A DNA stretch of 25,909 bases from Nemertoderma westbladi (taxonomy: Eukaryota > Xenacoelomorpha > Nemertodermatida > Nemertodermatidae). This document shows, piece after piece, positions 18,679 to 25,909 of the stretch; the stretch's first letter is position 1, and each line of letters opens with the position of its first letter. The translations under genes were made by a program, and so were the position numbers. Under the pieces are notes generated by a model that was not told the origin of the DNA, did no database searches, and saw only the letters and a list, made by a program, of their open reading frames with translations. Location: assembly GCA_032718475.1 (NCBI GenBank), contig JAUCBJ010008631.1:1-25909 (forward strand). The letters run 5' to 3'.

Positions 18679-18913
18679 AGTAACCAGTAGCCAGTAGTCA
18701 GTAGCCAGTAGTCTGTAGCCAGTAGCCAGTAGTCAGTAGTCTTAGTAGCCAGTAGCCATTAATCTGTAGCCAGTAGTCAGTAGCCAGTTGTCAGTAGTCA
18801 GTAGCCAGTAGTCAGTAGCCAGTAGCCAGTAGCCACTCTAGCCAGTAGCCAGTAGTCAGTAGCCAGTAGTCAGTAGTCAGTAGTCAGTAGCCAGTAGCCA
18901 GTAGTCAGTAGCC
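18679..18913 (+). repeat. Heptamer array CAGTAGY, block 3
   Basis: About 33 units, the longest block, starting with AGTAACC (right target copy) and ending at a T7 run. The last unit base alternates between C and T; a few units are damaged. Confidence 0.9.
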
Positions 18914-19392
18914 TTTTTTTCTTACAGTAATCAAGTCTAACGACTTGCTAATTATTCATCTCTTGCAGATTTACATCTCAAATAGAGAAGTATTTCAAAA
19001 AATATTGTAACATCAACAGGTCTCAAGATGATTTATGAATTTCTATTAACTAGTATGCATATATGAATACTAACATCTGCCATTGGTTAATGGGGGTATT
19101 TTCGTTATGTAGCCTCTCCTAACAAGAGTTGGCCCAAATGTATCTACTCGTGACCTATAAATATAAATATAATATATAAATTTTATTTTAGTTAGGCAGA
19201 AAACTTCAGTTAATGTCAAGATTCATGTATACATTTTTGCTGATTTAATGTGACATCATCAATTTTATTTTTCAATTGCAATTATTACCATTCTTCCTTT
19301 TAAAATTTCTGATCAAATAATTATTATGCTAAAATAATCAAAAGAAATGAGCAGAATTGGAAAGATTAATTTCTAATTACTCCTTATTACAG
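18914..19392. other. AT-rich non-coding stretch
   Basis: No gene seen. Probably the 3' flank, or 3' UTR, of the minus-strand element that begins at 19393. Contains a near-perfect palindrome at 19052-19071 (AGTATGCATA/TATGAATACT). Confidence 0.5.
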
Positions 19393-20173
19393 TTAGTATG
19401 CGTTTGGGAGGTCTACACCCCGAAGGCCGGCCCCATCCCCAAACCCAAGTCCTCTCCAAGATCTGTGACCCCCTCGTAGACAAAGTGAATTGGATCGCAA
19501 CAGGGCGAACTGTAGACGCCTGCGGACACCACCCATCACCATGGCCAACCCGCGTGTACGCATTCCCGCACGTCTGGCACCAGAGTCTCTGCAAGGTGCT
19601 GGATGAATATCTCAGCCTCCTTGACCAGACCCCGTCTGTGGTTCCTACAAGGGGCGTGAATGAGATGATCCTTGCCTCAGTGACTGCGCTGTAGTGCGAT
19701 TTCTTCACACGGACGCATTGTTCGAGGATGGAGTTGACAGGTCTGTTGATGTATGAGGGGGTGTCGGCGTTAACAATCACTATGTCAAATGACGGCACCC
19801 TCTGATTGACCCAGACACCCCTTGCCAGAAGATCTGCCCATACCCCTCCCACCTCATGACCATCTCTGTCCAGGTACCCAGAGGACAGACTCACCTCCTG
19901 CTGGACACAGTATCCTCCGAACACAGATGAGATCAGGTCCCCAAACACCTCACGCAACTCATTATGCCGCTGTATAATTAGCCCCCTATGTTTGCAGTTG
20001 AGGGCATGGGCAGTGGTAAAGGGAGCTCCACAACCTTCACAATTAGACGGGAGACCAGGCAGCATGAGACTGTAGCATAGCGCGAGGTTGGTGTGGAACA
20101 CTTCGGGATCTAGGTCGGTGTGGTCAGCCGGAGATGGCTGAGCGGACATCCAACCACCTGTTTTGTGGGACAC
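19393..20173 (-). pseudogene. Cys/His finger and restriction-like endonuclease domain of RLE-type element
   Basis: C-terminal part of the element protein. A long frame reads LALCYSLMLPGLPSNC, then a finger CEGCGAPF with TAHALNC and RHNELRE (C-x2-C, then H-x3-C), as is usual before the endonuclease of this family. The nuclease-like core is VWADLLARGVWVNQ and PSFDIVIVN (Asp, 15 residues, Asp-x-Val) followed by KK. From about 19650 the family-like reading changes frame (LVKEAEIFIQHLAETL, then VRRRLQFALLRSNSLCLRG). It ends at TAA 19393-19395; the frame open to 19373 is off-register there. It is separated from the RT part by stops at 20174-20212. DNA cleavage is inferred from family layout. Confidence 0.65.
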
Positions 20174-20209
20174 AGTCTGTTACACTGTGCAACGCCGAGC
20201 TACGGGGAC

Positions 20210-21117
20210 TTATTGGAGTGCCTCCTGCTGTTTGGTCTCGTACTCAGCATCCTGGATGATCATACTATCAGCGAGAGTGGAGGTGAGGCAAGCATTGTGG
20301 TCTGCCACTTGGAGGGGGTGCCCAGTAATCAGGGCATTGATTACTCCTTCTGTTCCAGTCTGGGAGGCCTCTCGTGCATATGGCCTCCTCATCAGGGGGT
20401 CCCGGATCCCGATTCCCCCGTGGTGAACTGGGAGGAGTAGCAGTCCCTCATCTACTGGGCTGAGTGGGATCCCAAACAACGCTGGGATGTACTTCGCCAT
20501 GAGCGCTGAGCGGATCAGGGCCAAGTCCTCATCGGTTGTGTCAACCACGCGGAGCAGGTAGTCCCACTCCACCTGGATGCAGTGGGTCATTCCGAGGTGG
20601 GCGATCTGGGGGTACTCTTTAGCAATTTCAGCCATCCAGTCAATGCTGGAGACCCACCCTGACACCTTCTCTGCCACGAACTCCTGGTGTCCCTCTTTGT
20701 CACCAACATAGCCACACAGGAAGCGGCGCCGTGAGACAATCTTGACCCCAGACGAGCCAAATACTTCGTGAGCCAGGTTCTCGAATTTGGACTTCACCTC
20801 CAAGTAGCTCTTGGTGGGCTCGGGGTTGCAGCCGATCTGGGGTCCTTTGTGGAGCAGCACGTCCCACCATACCTTCACTGCCAACGAGGAAGCTTGCAGA
20901 AACGGCATCATCGCATACCAGTACTGTCTCTGTGTATGGACAGGTTCAGAGCGCTGTGGGGTAAAGGGTGGGTCTGAATCCTCAGAGGTGGTGAGAGGTG
21001 GCGATGCAGTATGTCGAGTCTGTCCCTGCTCCTGGGTTGACAGAGCCAATGACGGATCAGGCGTGTACGTAGTTGCTGGTGGAAGGTTGGGGTGTGGTGA
21101 TGGAGTGAGTGGTGGTG
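20210..21117 (-). pseudogene. RT thumb/C-terminal half of RLE-type element
   Basis: Reads from the LINE copy 3 target downstream. First comes a Pro/Ser/Thr-rich stretch of about 70 residues, then the catalytic site. TATGCGATGATGCC would be Tyr-Ala-Asp-Asp with one more base, but as it stands reads YAMMP, so motif C is destroyed by a one-base loss and the frame recovers a few codons later. After it come PTKSYLEVK, RRRFLCGYVGDKEG, WDYLLRVVD, KYIPALFGIPLSP and HHGGIGIRDP, all typical of the family downstream of the palm. A stop follows at about 20210. Start codons do not apply since this is an internal part of a longer protein. Confidence 0.7.
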
Positions 21118-21126
21118 GCGATGGTT
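21118..21126 (+). repeat. Target-site duplication, left copy (LINE copy 3)
   Basis: GCGATGGTT, repeated at 23794-23802. Confidence 0.8.
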
Positions 21127-21154
21127 ACTACTACTACTACTAGGATCGGCATTT

Positions 21155-21426
21155 TTAAGAATGCTGTGCCGGCTTATCGACAAGATTGCACCGCCACAAC
21201 TCCCTATCACCCATGACATTTGCTAGATCATCCGCATCTTCAAGGCCAGTGTCCTTTAAGATGCGTTTCAAGAAAGTCATGGGCTGTCCACCATGCTTAT
21301 TCACTCCATGAGGCTGCCAAAGTACAAGATTATGCACTGGCTGGTCCTCACGGCGAAAGCAATGTCCTGCAAAGCGGAGGCGATTTTGTTCTAGTGTAAA
21401 GCTTGGGGGAACCAATGAGACACCTC
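21155..21426 (-). pseudogene. LINE C-terminal coding end (copy 3, 3' part)
   Basis: Reads SFTLEQNRLRFAGHCFRRED to the same terminal sequence as copies 1 and 2. The reading is cut at 21426 by the 1463-bp insertion. Differences from copy 2 are few (e.g. LEDADD for LKDADD). Confidence 0.85.
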
Positions 21427-22889
21427 TATACTGTTTTTGATGGTTTACAAATAATTTTTTTGACTAAATAGAAATTGCATTATCAATTAAGTTTCCCCAT
21501 TACAAACTGGTATTAAATATAGTAAATAATTATTCTATACAGTATACTAAATCATAGAAAGTTTGAATTTCGCGCCCAACATTTTTAAAAAGGGACATGT
21601 AACTTTGTCACTTTGTCATTGGTCAGTTTTAATTATTAAGAATGCTCTTTTGTGTTTTTCGTACTTAAGCAGACTGCTAACTGCACAACTGCACAATAAC
21701 AACAATTTCTCATTTTACCATTAATTATAATTATACCTGTTGTTTGTTCTTTCTCTGTGATTTCAAGTTAAATGTGAAATGCCATAAATCATAAATCTGT
21801 TATTGACTGACTGACTGATTCAATTAAATTGTCCGCCTACAATCTGAAAACGGACAATTTTCAACATATGGCAGTGCAGTAGGCCTTTGGAAATAACATA
21901 CAGGATAATGGAGTAGTTTTACCGGGAGCGATCTGCCGGCGATTCCACAGGCGAGAGGGTATGAGATGAAGCAAAATCCGGCCAGTATACCGGTATAATG
22001 AACAGGGAAGTATAGCCTATCGCCCAACGGTAGGCCTGCAACACTACACTGGAAGGGGTTCAAAATTAAGCGAGGAACACTGGGGTTCATTTGGGGCAGG
22101 GGGGTGGGGTGCCTCTGGGTGGGGTGCAATACAGAAATATTCCTTCGACGGCTGAGACGGTTATATGCTGAATAATTAGGCCCTAGGATTTTTTGATTTA
22201 ATTAGTACATTTTGGATTAAAGGTCGTATTACCGCATTAGATTATTGAACAGCCCAGCCCATTTCCAACCATTCCTAGTTTTGGGAGGGGAATCGACAGT
22301 AAAAAATAGGTGCTTCGATTCTACATTTTCATTTAGGATTATTTGGGGGACTAACAATTCTGATTATATATATTTCTATCACTAGGCCGACTTTCGATTT
22401 TGGGGATAATTCACTGTCACACGGTGGGCTGGTTAGCTATTTGATCATCCATAATAGACAGACTCTCCCTTTTTCGGTTGGTTCATTGGAAGTATTACAG
22501 TTTTGGAGAAGCCAAAAATGACATTATTCGGAAATGGGACCTGCGTAAAAGCGGCTTATAGCCGATAATGGCAGAACTCGGCTGTCAGATTTCAATTTAT
22601 ATTTATTACAAAATTAGTCCTATCTTATATTGAAAGTACTACGCTAAATCTAGATTACAATATAGCAAATTTAGCTTGACTCAGTCATGTGATATTTAAA
22701 TGTGGGTATCACCTTTTTGCCTTAATTAGCAGCAACATTTAGAACATTTTAGAAATATTAGTTTTGCCTTGGAACGGGTGGTTTATTCAAACGCTGTAGG
22801 ATATTAGTAAGCAATCTATCTGAGTCAATTCGAATCAGTAGTCGGCTTACATTTCGTTGTTCAATGTTTTTTGAGCACAGAACGCAACA
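21427..22889. mobile_element. 1463-bp insertion of unknown type in LINE copy 3
   Basis: The LINE is cut between ACCTC 21422-21426 and ACCTC 22890-22894, a 5-bp target duplication; the intact copies have this word once. The insert has no supported gene. On the minus strand it begins TGTTG and ends in CAGTATA, so one end fits an LTR start (TG) but the other does not end in CA. A solo LTR (5-bp TSD is usual) or a non-autonomous DNA element are both possible. Internal features are a 10-bp inverted repeat (AAATTGTCCG 21826-21835, CGGACAATTT 21851-21860) and a TATACCGGTATA palindrome near 21987. Confidence 0.7.
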
Positions 22890-23793
22890 ACCTCCAATGT
22901 TATATAGTGTCTGGTTGGAGATGTGTGCATTGTACTTGACACAATGAACCCGACGTAGCATTCTTGTGAATGTGCCATCCAGAGATTTGGTGCCCTCAGC
23001 AGTTAGAGCCCAGCATGGACTCCCATAGAGGAGTACTGGAACTACTGCTGCTCTAAATAATCGGACCTTAAGTTTCCAATTAATTCTCGGTGACTTCCAA
23101 ATCCTGGAAGCCTATTCAAGGCTACCCATGCCTTTCCCTTACGTATTCGAAGGTCCTCACCTGAGTTCCGGATCCATGATCCCAGGTAACAGAAGTCATC
23201 AACATGCTCAAGCATACCATCTTTTGAGCTTATGCTCATCCGATCTGAGACTTGCTGAGGACTTTCAAAGTTAACTGTCAAAATTTTGGTCTTTCTGGAG
23301 TTAATAAAAAGACCAACACTAGAAGCAGCATGTTCTAACGAGCTGAGGAGCCGTTGGGCTCCCTCTAGTGATTCTGAGAGTACTCCTAAGTCATCAGTAA
23401 AGTCTAGATCAGTTAGGTACTTGGCAGGATTTCCTCGACTACTGGAGCCAGTAGGTGGAGTTATCATCACCCCATCATCATTATGATGATCTAAGGACAT
23501 GCGTAGAACATAGTCAACAACAATTATGAACCAGAATGGTGCAAGTGTGTCTCCCTGGAGGACACCCCATAACACTTCAAATGGTTCTGTGTCACCGTCA
23601 ACAGTAGACACAAATGTTGTCGAACCATCGTATACTGATCTGATTGCTGCAATAATTTCATCAGGAATCCCATATAATGAAAGTATGCTGAGCATGAGCG
23701 AGAGACTGAATCAAAGGCCTTGAAGAAGTCAACAAAGATAACAGCCAGATGCCTGTCTTTCTTTTTTGATAACTCTTCAATTATCCTTCTAAT
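22890..23793 (-). pseudogene. LINE reverse transcriptase palm (copy 3, 5' part)
   Basis: Starts with RRIIEELSKKKDRHLAVIFV and the motif A region, shifts frame near 23690 (a small deletion in AFDSVSRS), then reads GVLQGDTLAPFWFIIVVDY, the motif C variant DFTDD (Ala to Thr) and YLGSWIRNSGED. Another shift at about 23100-23110 follows, then MLRRVHCVKYNAHISN up to the insertion at 22889. It is inactive by frameshifts, truncation and insertion. Confidence 0.85.
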
Positions 23794-23802
23794 GCGATGG
23801 TT
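23794..23802 (+). repeat. Target-site duplication, right copy (LINE copy 3)
   Basis: GCGATGGTT, identical to 21118-21126. Confidence 0.8.
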
Positions 23803-24326
23803 GGTTGCAGACATCCCGTAACAAGCGTATCAGCAGTAGTGTCCCACAGCCATAACCGAGCATGGCTGCCGGGTAACCCTGAGTGTAACCCTCCCTGCTC
23901 CAGATGGGCTTATCGGAGCCTTGTAGAAAGAGGGCATCGTGACCATTGTATGCATTGTACAGTTACCGCGAACAGCGGTGCCAGTACAGCCGTGAGTTCC
24001 ATAGGGCGACTGGCCGGCTCATGCTATTGAATGTGTTGGAAGCATCCACAAGGAGCATACACTCTGTTGCTGGGTCCTCATAGAGCTCGGACATGGCATG
24101 GTCTGCTCCGTCAATGCCTGCCTTCACCCCGGGTGCACAGCTGATCCGCACCACATTCAAGGATAAAGTCGGACTTTGTTGCTGCCATGAGGCAGTTGGG
24201 GGGGGGGGGGGGGGGGTGCTTAGCAGAGAGAACGTCGCGCACCATGATCCCCGCTGGCTGTCCCTCAGCTTGGGCGTCAGTGTCCAGAATTCCCCCACTG
24301 TCTCTATCAGTAACCAGCCTCATCAT
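23803..24326 (-). pseudogene. RT N-terminal palm fragment of RLE-type element
   Basis: Reads GADQLCTRGEGRH or the shifted CAPGVKAGIDGADHAMSE, then ATECMLLVDASNTFNSMSR, which is motif A (LLVDASN-FNS) of this RT family. After another frame change it reads SREGYTQGYPAAMLGYGCG, equivalent to the motif B region TQGDPLAM, here with Tyr for Asp. The G19 tract (24198-24216) codes for a Pro run within an otherwise charged segment and has probably expanded. Sequence upstream of 24326 is AT-rich and not recognisable as coding, so the N-terminal part is absent. Confidence 0.65.
24198..24216 (+). repeat. Poly(G) tract
   Basis: 19 consecutive G inside the RT fragment of the RLE-type element. Confidence 0.9.
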
Positions 24327-24913
24327 TTCTTTTAAAATACAATTTTAATATCACAATATAACAATACAGGAAGTATATCCATAATAATTCACAGCATTGT
24401 TAGGTACATGAGCGAAGAGAACATGTGATAATAAATTTAAGTGTGACTATGAGTATCAATATTATTAAATATATTCGCATGACCTACTATCATGAAATTG
24501 GCTCAATTCAGCCCAATAGAACGCCTGTTTTATTTAGGGGTGAGGTTAGCTTCTCATTGGCCACAGGCCTGGGATAATTTGAATCTTATCTTGTATAGTT
24601 TCTAATCTAATATAACTTATCAACTTTTGCATTATGGAGACAAATTTTTTCAAAATGGTGAATGAATATAAATGGTTGTGTTTAACAAAAAGTTGTGTAT
24701 AAAATGAGAACATTTATCAAAGAAGTGCCCATATAAAGGAAAAAGAATGCAGCAAAAGAGAAGTTTATTCGAACAAAGGAACAACCCCTGGGGTCTGTAC
24801 GCGTACGGGACTGCATGCCAGGGTCCACTCAGCCTTTCAACCACTGGGATCGATTAAATGAGCACCAGTTGAATTACTGGGAGCAAAAATTGGGATAGAA
24901 GTAGCTCCAACTC
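24327..24913. other. AT-rich non-coding stretch
   Basis: No gene supported. Contains a 10-bp palindrome GTACGCGTAC near 24797-24806 close to the start of the minisatellite. Confidence 0.5.
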
Positions 24914-25432
24914 CTACCCTCGGGTAGCAGATAGGAGTAACGCCCACTCTTACCACTGGGTAGCAGATAGGAGTAGCGTCCACCCCTACCTTCGGGTAGC
25001 AGATAGGAGTAGCGTCCACCCCTACCCTCGGGTAACAGATGTGAGTAGCGCCCACCCCTACCTTCGGGTAGCAGATATGAGTACCACCCACCCCTACCTT
25101 CGGGTAGCAGATAGGAGTAGCGTCTACCCATACCTTCAGGTAGCAGATAGGAGTAGCGCCCACCCCTACCTTCGGGTAGCAGATAGGAGTAGCGTCCACC
25201 CCTACCCTCGGGTAACAGATGTGAGTAGCGCCCACCCCTACCTTCGGGTAGCAGCTAGAAATAGCTCCCACACCTACCTTCGGGTAGCAGATAGGAGTAG
25301 CGCCCACCCCTACCTTCGGGTAGCAGATAGGAGTAGCGCCCACCCCTACCTTCGGGTAGCAGATAGGTGTAGCACCCACCCATACCTTTGGGTAGCAGAT
25401 AGGTGTAGCACCCACCGCAACCCTCGGGTCCT
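24914..25432 (+). repeat. 36-bp minisatellite with hairpin units, about 15 copies
   Basis: Fifteen units in a strict 36-bp register (TACC positions at 24915 + 36n), with no indels seen. Most units contain the inverted repeat CTACC-TTCG-GGTAG, which as plus-strand RNA is a stem with a UUCG tetraloop. Loop variants are CTCG, TTCA, TTTG and ACTG, while most stems are kept. As 36 is a multiple of three, several frames are open. The minus strand gives a 12-residue repeat (GVGATPICYPKV) without an ATG; the plus strand gives SSAHPYLRVADR-like repeats from ATG about 25077 to TAA 25491-25493. Coding is not supported on either strand by anything beyond openness. Confidence 0.92.
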
Positions 25433-25485
25433 AGCTATCGAAAGAGGAGCCTTCGGGTCACCTCCGGCTTCACCATCTATTTTAT

Positions 25486-25909
25486 TTATGTAAATCTACT
25501 TCGCTGCGCACGCGCAGTACATAAATACACTTGGGTCATAACGATGGAAAGTGCTACATTCACTAACCCATCGAAGTCAACTTCTTCAGGGATAATAGGC
25601 CCAACTGTAGTTAATGAATTAGCTGTAGATGGTTCAGCAGCTGTTGTTGGTTCAGCAGTTGTTGGTGGTACAGCTGTTGTTGGTTCAGCAGTTGTTGGTT
25701 CAGCTGTTGTTGTTTCAGCTGTAGTGGGTTCAGCTGTTGTTGGTTCAGCTGTAGTTGGTTCAGCTGTTGTTGGTTCAGCTGTTGTTGTTGGTTCAGTTGT
25801 TGTTGTTGGTTCAGCTGTTGTTGTTGGTTCAGCTGTTGTTGTTGGTTCAGCTGTTGTTGTTGGTTCAGCTGTTGTTGTTGGTTCAGCTGTTGTTGTTGGT
25901 TCAGCTGTT
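25486..25909 (-). CDS. Partial Thr/Pro/Glu-rich, mucin-like repeat protein (or exon)
   Basis: An uninterrupted minus-strand frame from the right window edge to TAA at 25488-25486, about 140 codons, 5' end outside. The N-terminal part is made of TTTAEP/TTAEP units, a composition seen in O-glycosylated mucin-like regions. It is followed by a non-repetitive tail (VGPIIPEEVDFDGLV, then ALSIVMTQVYL). GGGTTAGTG (minus strand, near 25570) could be a splice donor after VDFDG, in which case the last codons are intron. The opposite strand is also open: ATG 25544 to the edge gives GSAVVV repeats. Which strand is coding cannot be decided from sequence alone; I prefer the minus reading for its composition. 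Confidence 0.4.
   Translation of the reverse strand, partial: TAEPTTTAEPTTTAEPTTTAEPTTTAEPTTTAEPTTTTEPTTTAEPTTAEPTTAEPTTAEPTTAETTTAEPTTAEPTTAVPPTTAEPTTAAEPSTANSLTTVGPIIPEEVDFDGLVNVALSIVMTQVYLCTARAQRSRFT
25505..25516 (+). promoter_or_regulatory. NRF-1-like palindromic site
   Basis: TGCGCACGCGCA is an exact match to the NRF-1 consensus YGCGCAYGCGCR found in animal promoters. A TATA-like CATAAATAC lies just downstream (about 25520), and ATG 25544 opens the plus-strand repeat frame. This gives weak support for a rightward promoter here, against the minus-strand reading. Confidence 0.45.
25626..25909 (+). repeat. 15/18-bp tandem repeat GGTTCAGCTGTTGTTGTT
   Basis: Units of 15 or 18 bp (two or three GTT steps). 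They become uniform 18-bp units towards the right edge and continue beyond the window. All length changes are multiples of three, as in coding repeats. Confidence 0.92.

Larger units (their letters stand above)
21127..23793 (-). mobile_element. 5'-truncated RTE-like LINE, copy 3, itself interrupted
   Basis: LINE sequence on the minus strand in two parts, 21127-21426 (3' end with tail (ACT)n on the plus strand) and 22890-23793. Its 5' truncation lies at the place equivalent to 17466 in copy 2, about 70 bp from that of copy 1. GCGATGGTT on both sides is the target duplication, within the coding region of the RLE-type element. Confidence 0.9.
19393..24326 (-). mobile_element. RLE-type (R2-like plan) retrotransposon, split by nested insertions
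   Basis: Coding parts of one RT protein are read on the minus strand at 24326-23803 and 21117-19393. Between them lies LINE copy 3 with its own insertion. After removing 21118-23793, the two parts join in one frame at the GCGATGGTT target. The order RT, Cys/His finger, endonuclease-like C-terminus resembles R2/R4/NeSL-type LINEs; the exact clade is not recognised. It is dead: the N-terminal RT is missing or damaged, YADD is frameshifted, and there are stops and frameshifts near 20175-20212 and 19500-19650. Confidence 0.7.

Noticed and set aside
13975-18913. Telomeric identity of the CAGTAGY repeat
   Set aside because: Does not match known animal telomere units (TTAGGG, TTAGG), and the blocks are internal.
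19398-21143. Plus-strand open frames at 19398, 20120, 20163 and 20811
   Set aside because: They lie opposite the RLE-type element coding region and have no family features.
24914-25432. CRISPR-like array of 36-bp repeats
   Set aside because: The 36-bp units are directly adjacent with no unique spacers, and the rest of the window is eukaryotic.
25041-25493. Plus-strand protein of 12-residue repeats, and a minus-strand one (24837-25415)
   Set aside because: Openness follows from a 36-bp period without indels; the minus frame has no ATG and both cannot be trusted as genes.

Overview
This is eukaryotic, almost certainly invertebrate animal, genomic DNA. It is a nest of retrotransposons in AT-rich non-coding sequence. 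There are no operons, Shine-Dalgarno sites, rRNA genes or CRISPR arrays. The coding matter is a BEL/Pao-type LTR-retrotransposon pol, three copies of one APE-bearing (RTE-like) LINE, two elements with an R2-like plan (RT, Cys/His finger, restriction-like endonuclease), and low-complexity tandem repeats. I cannot name the species. Nearly all genes are broken by frameshifts, stops or later insertions.

Layout. 1-1271: non-coding, with a TATA box and a poly(A)-like signal. 1272-6480: BEL/Pao pol (RT, RNase H, Asp/Pro-rich linker, integrase). It is split at 3778-4938 by a 5'-truncated LINE flanked by an 11-bp target-site duplication (TSD). Removing the insertion plus one TSD copy brings the two pol halves back into one frame. 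6481-7144: spacer. 7145-10865: a long gene on the same strand whose product looks like a DEDDy-type 3'-5' exonuclease joined to CCHC zinc knuckles and an Arg-rich tail; it now carries one stop and one frameshift. 10866-11400: AT-rich 3' region. 11701-11782: tRNA-like Pol III unit. 11851-12125: LTR-like promoter and poly(A) module.

12126-13975 has no gene. 13975-18913 is an array of the heptamer CAGTAGY cut into three blocks by two retrotransposons: a C-terminal fragment of an RLE-type element (14063-14791) and an almost full-length RTE-like LINE (14928-18678). 19393-24326 (minus strand) is a second RLE-type element, split by the third LINE copy (TSD 9 bp), which is itself split by a 1463-bp insertion (TSD 5 bp). 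24914-25432 is a 36-bp minisatellite with a hairpin in nearly every unit. 25486-25909 is a Thr/Pro/Glu-rich repeat ORF running off the right edge, with an NRF-1-like site beside its end.

The most interesting unit is pol plus the downstream exonuclease/zinc-knuckle gene. The two regions share a recurrent palindromic motif (five copies between 3151 and 11237), which suggests one composite element with a captured enzymatic ORF and no gag in the usual place.
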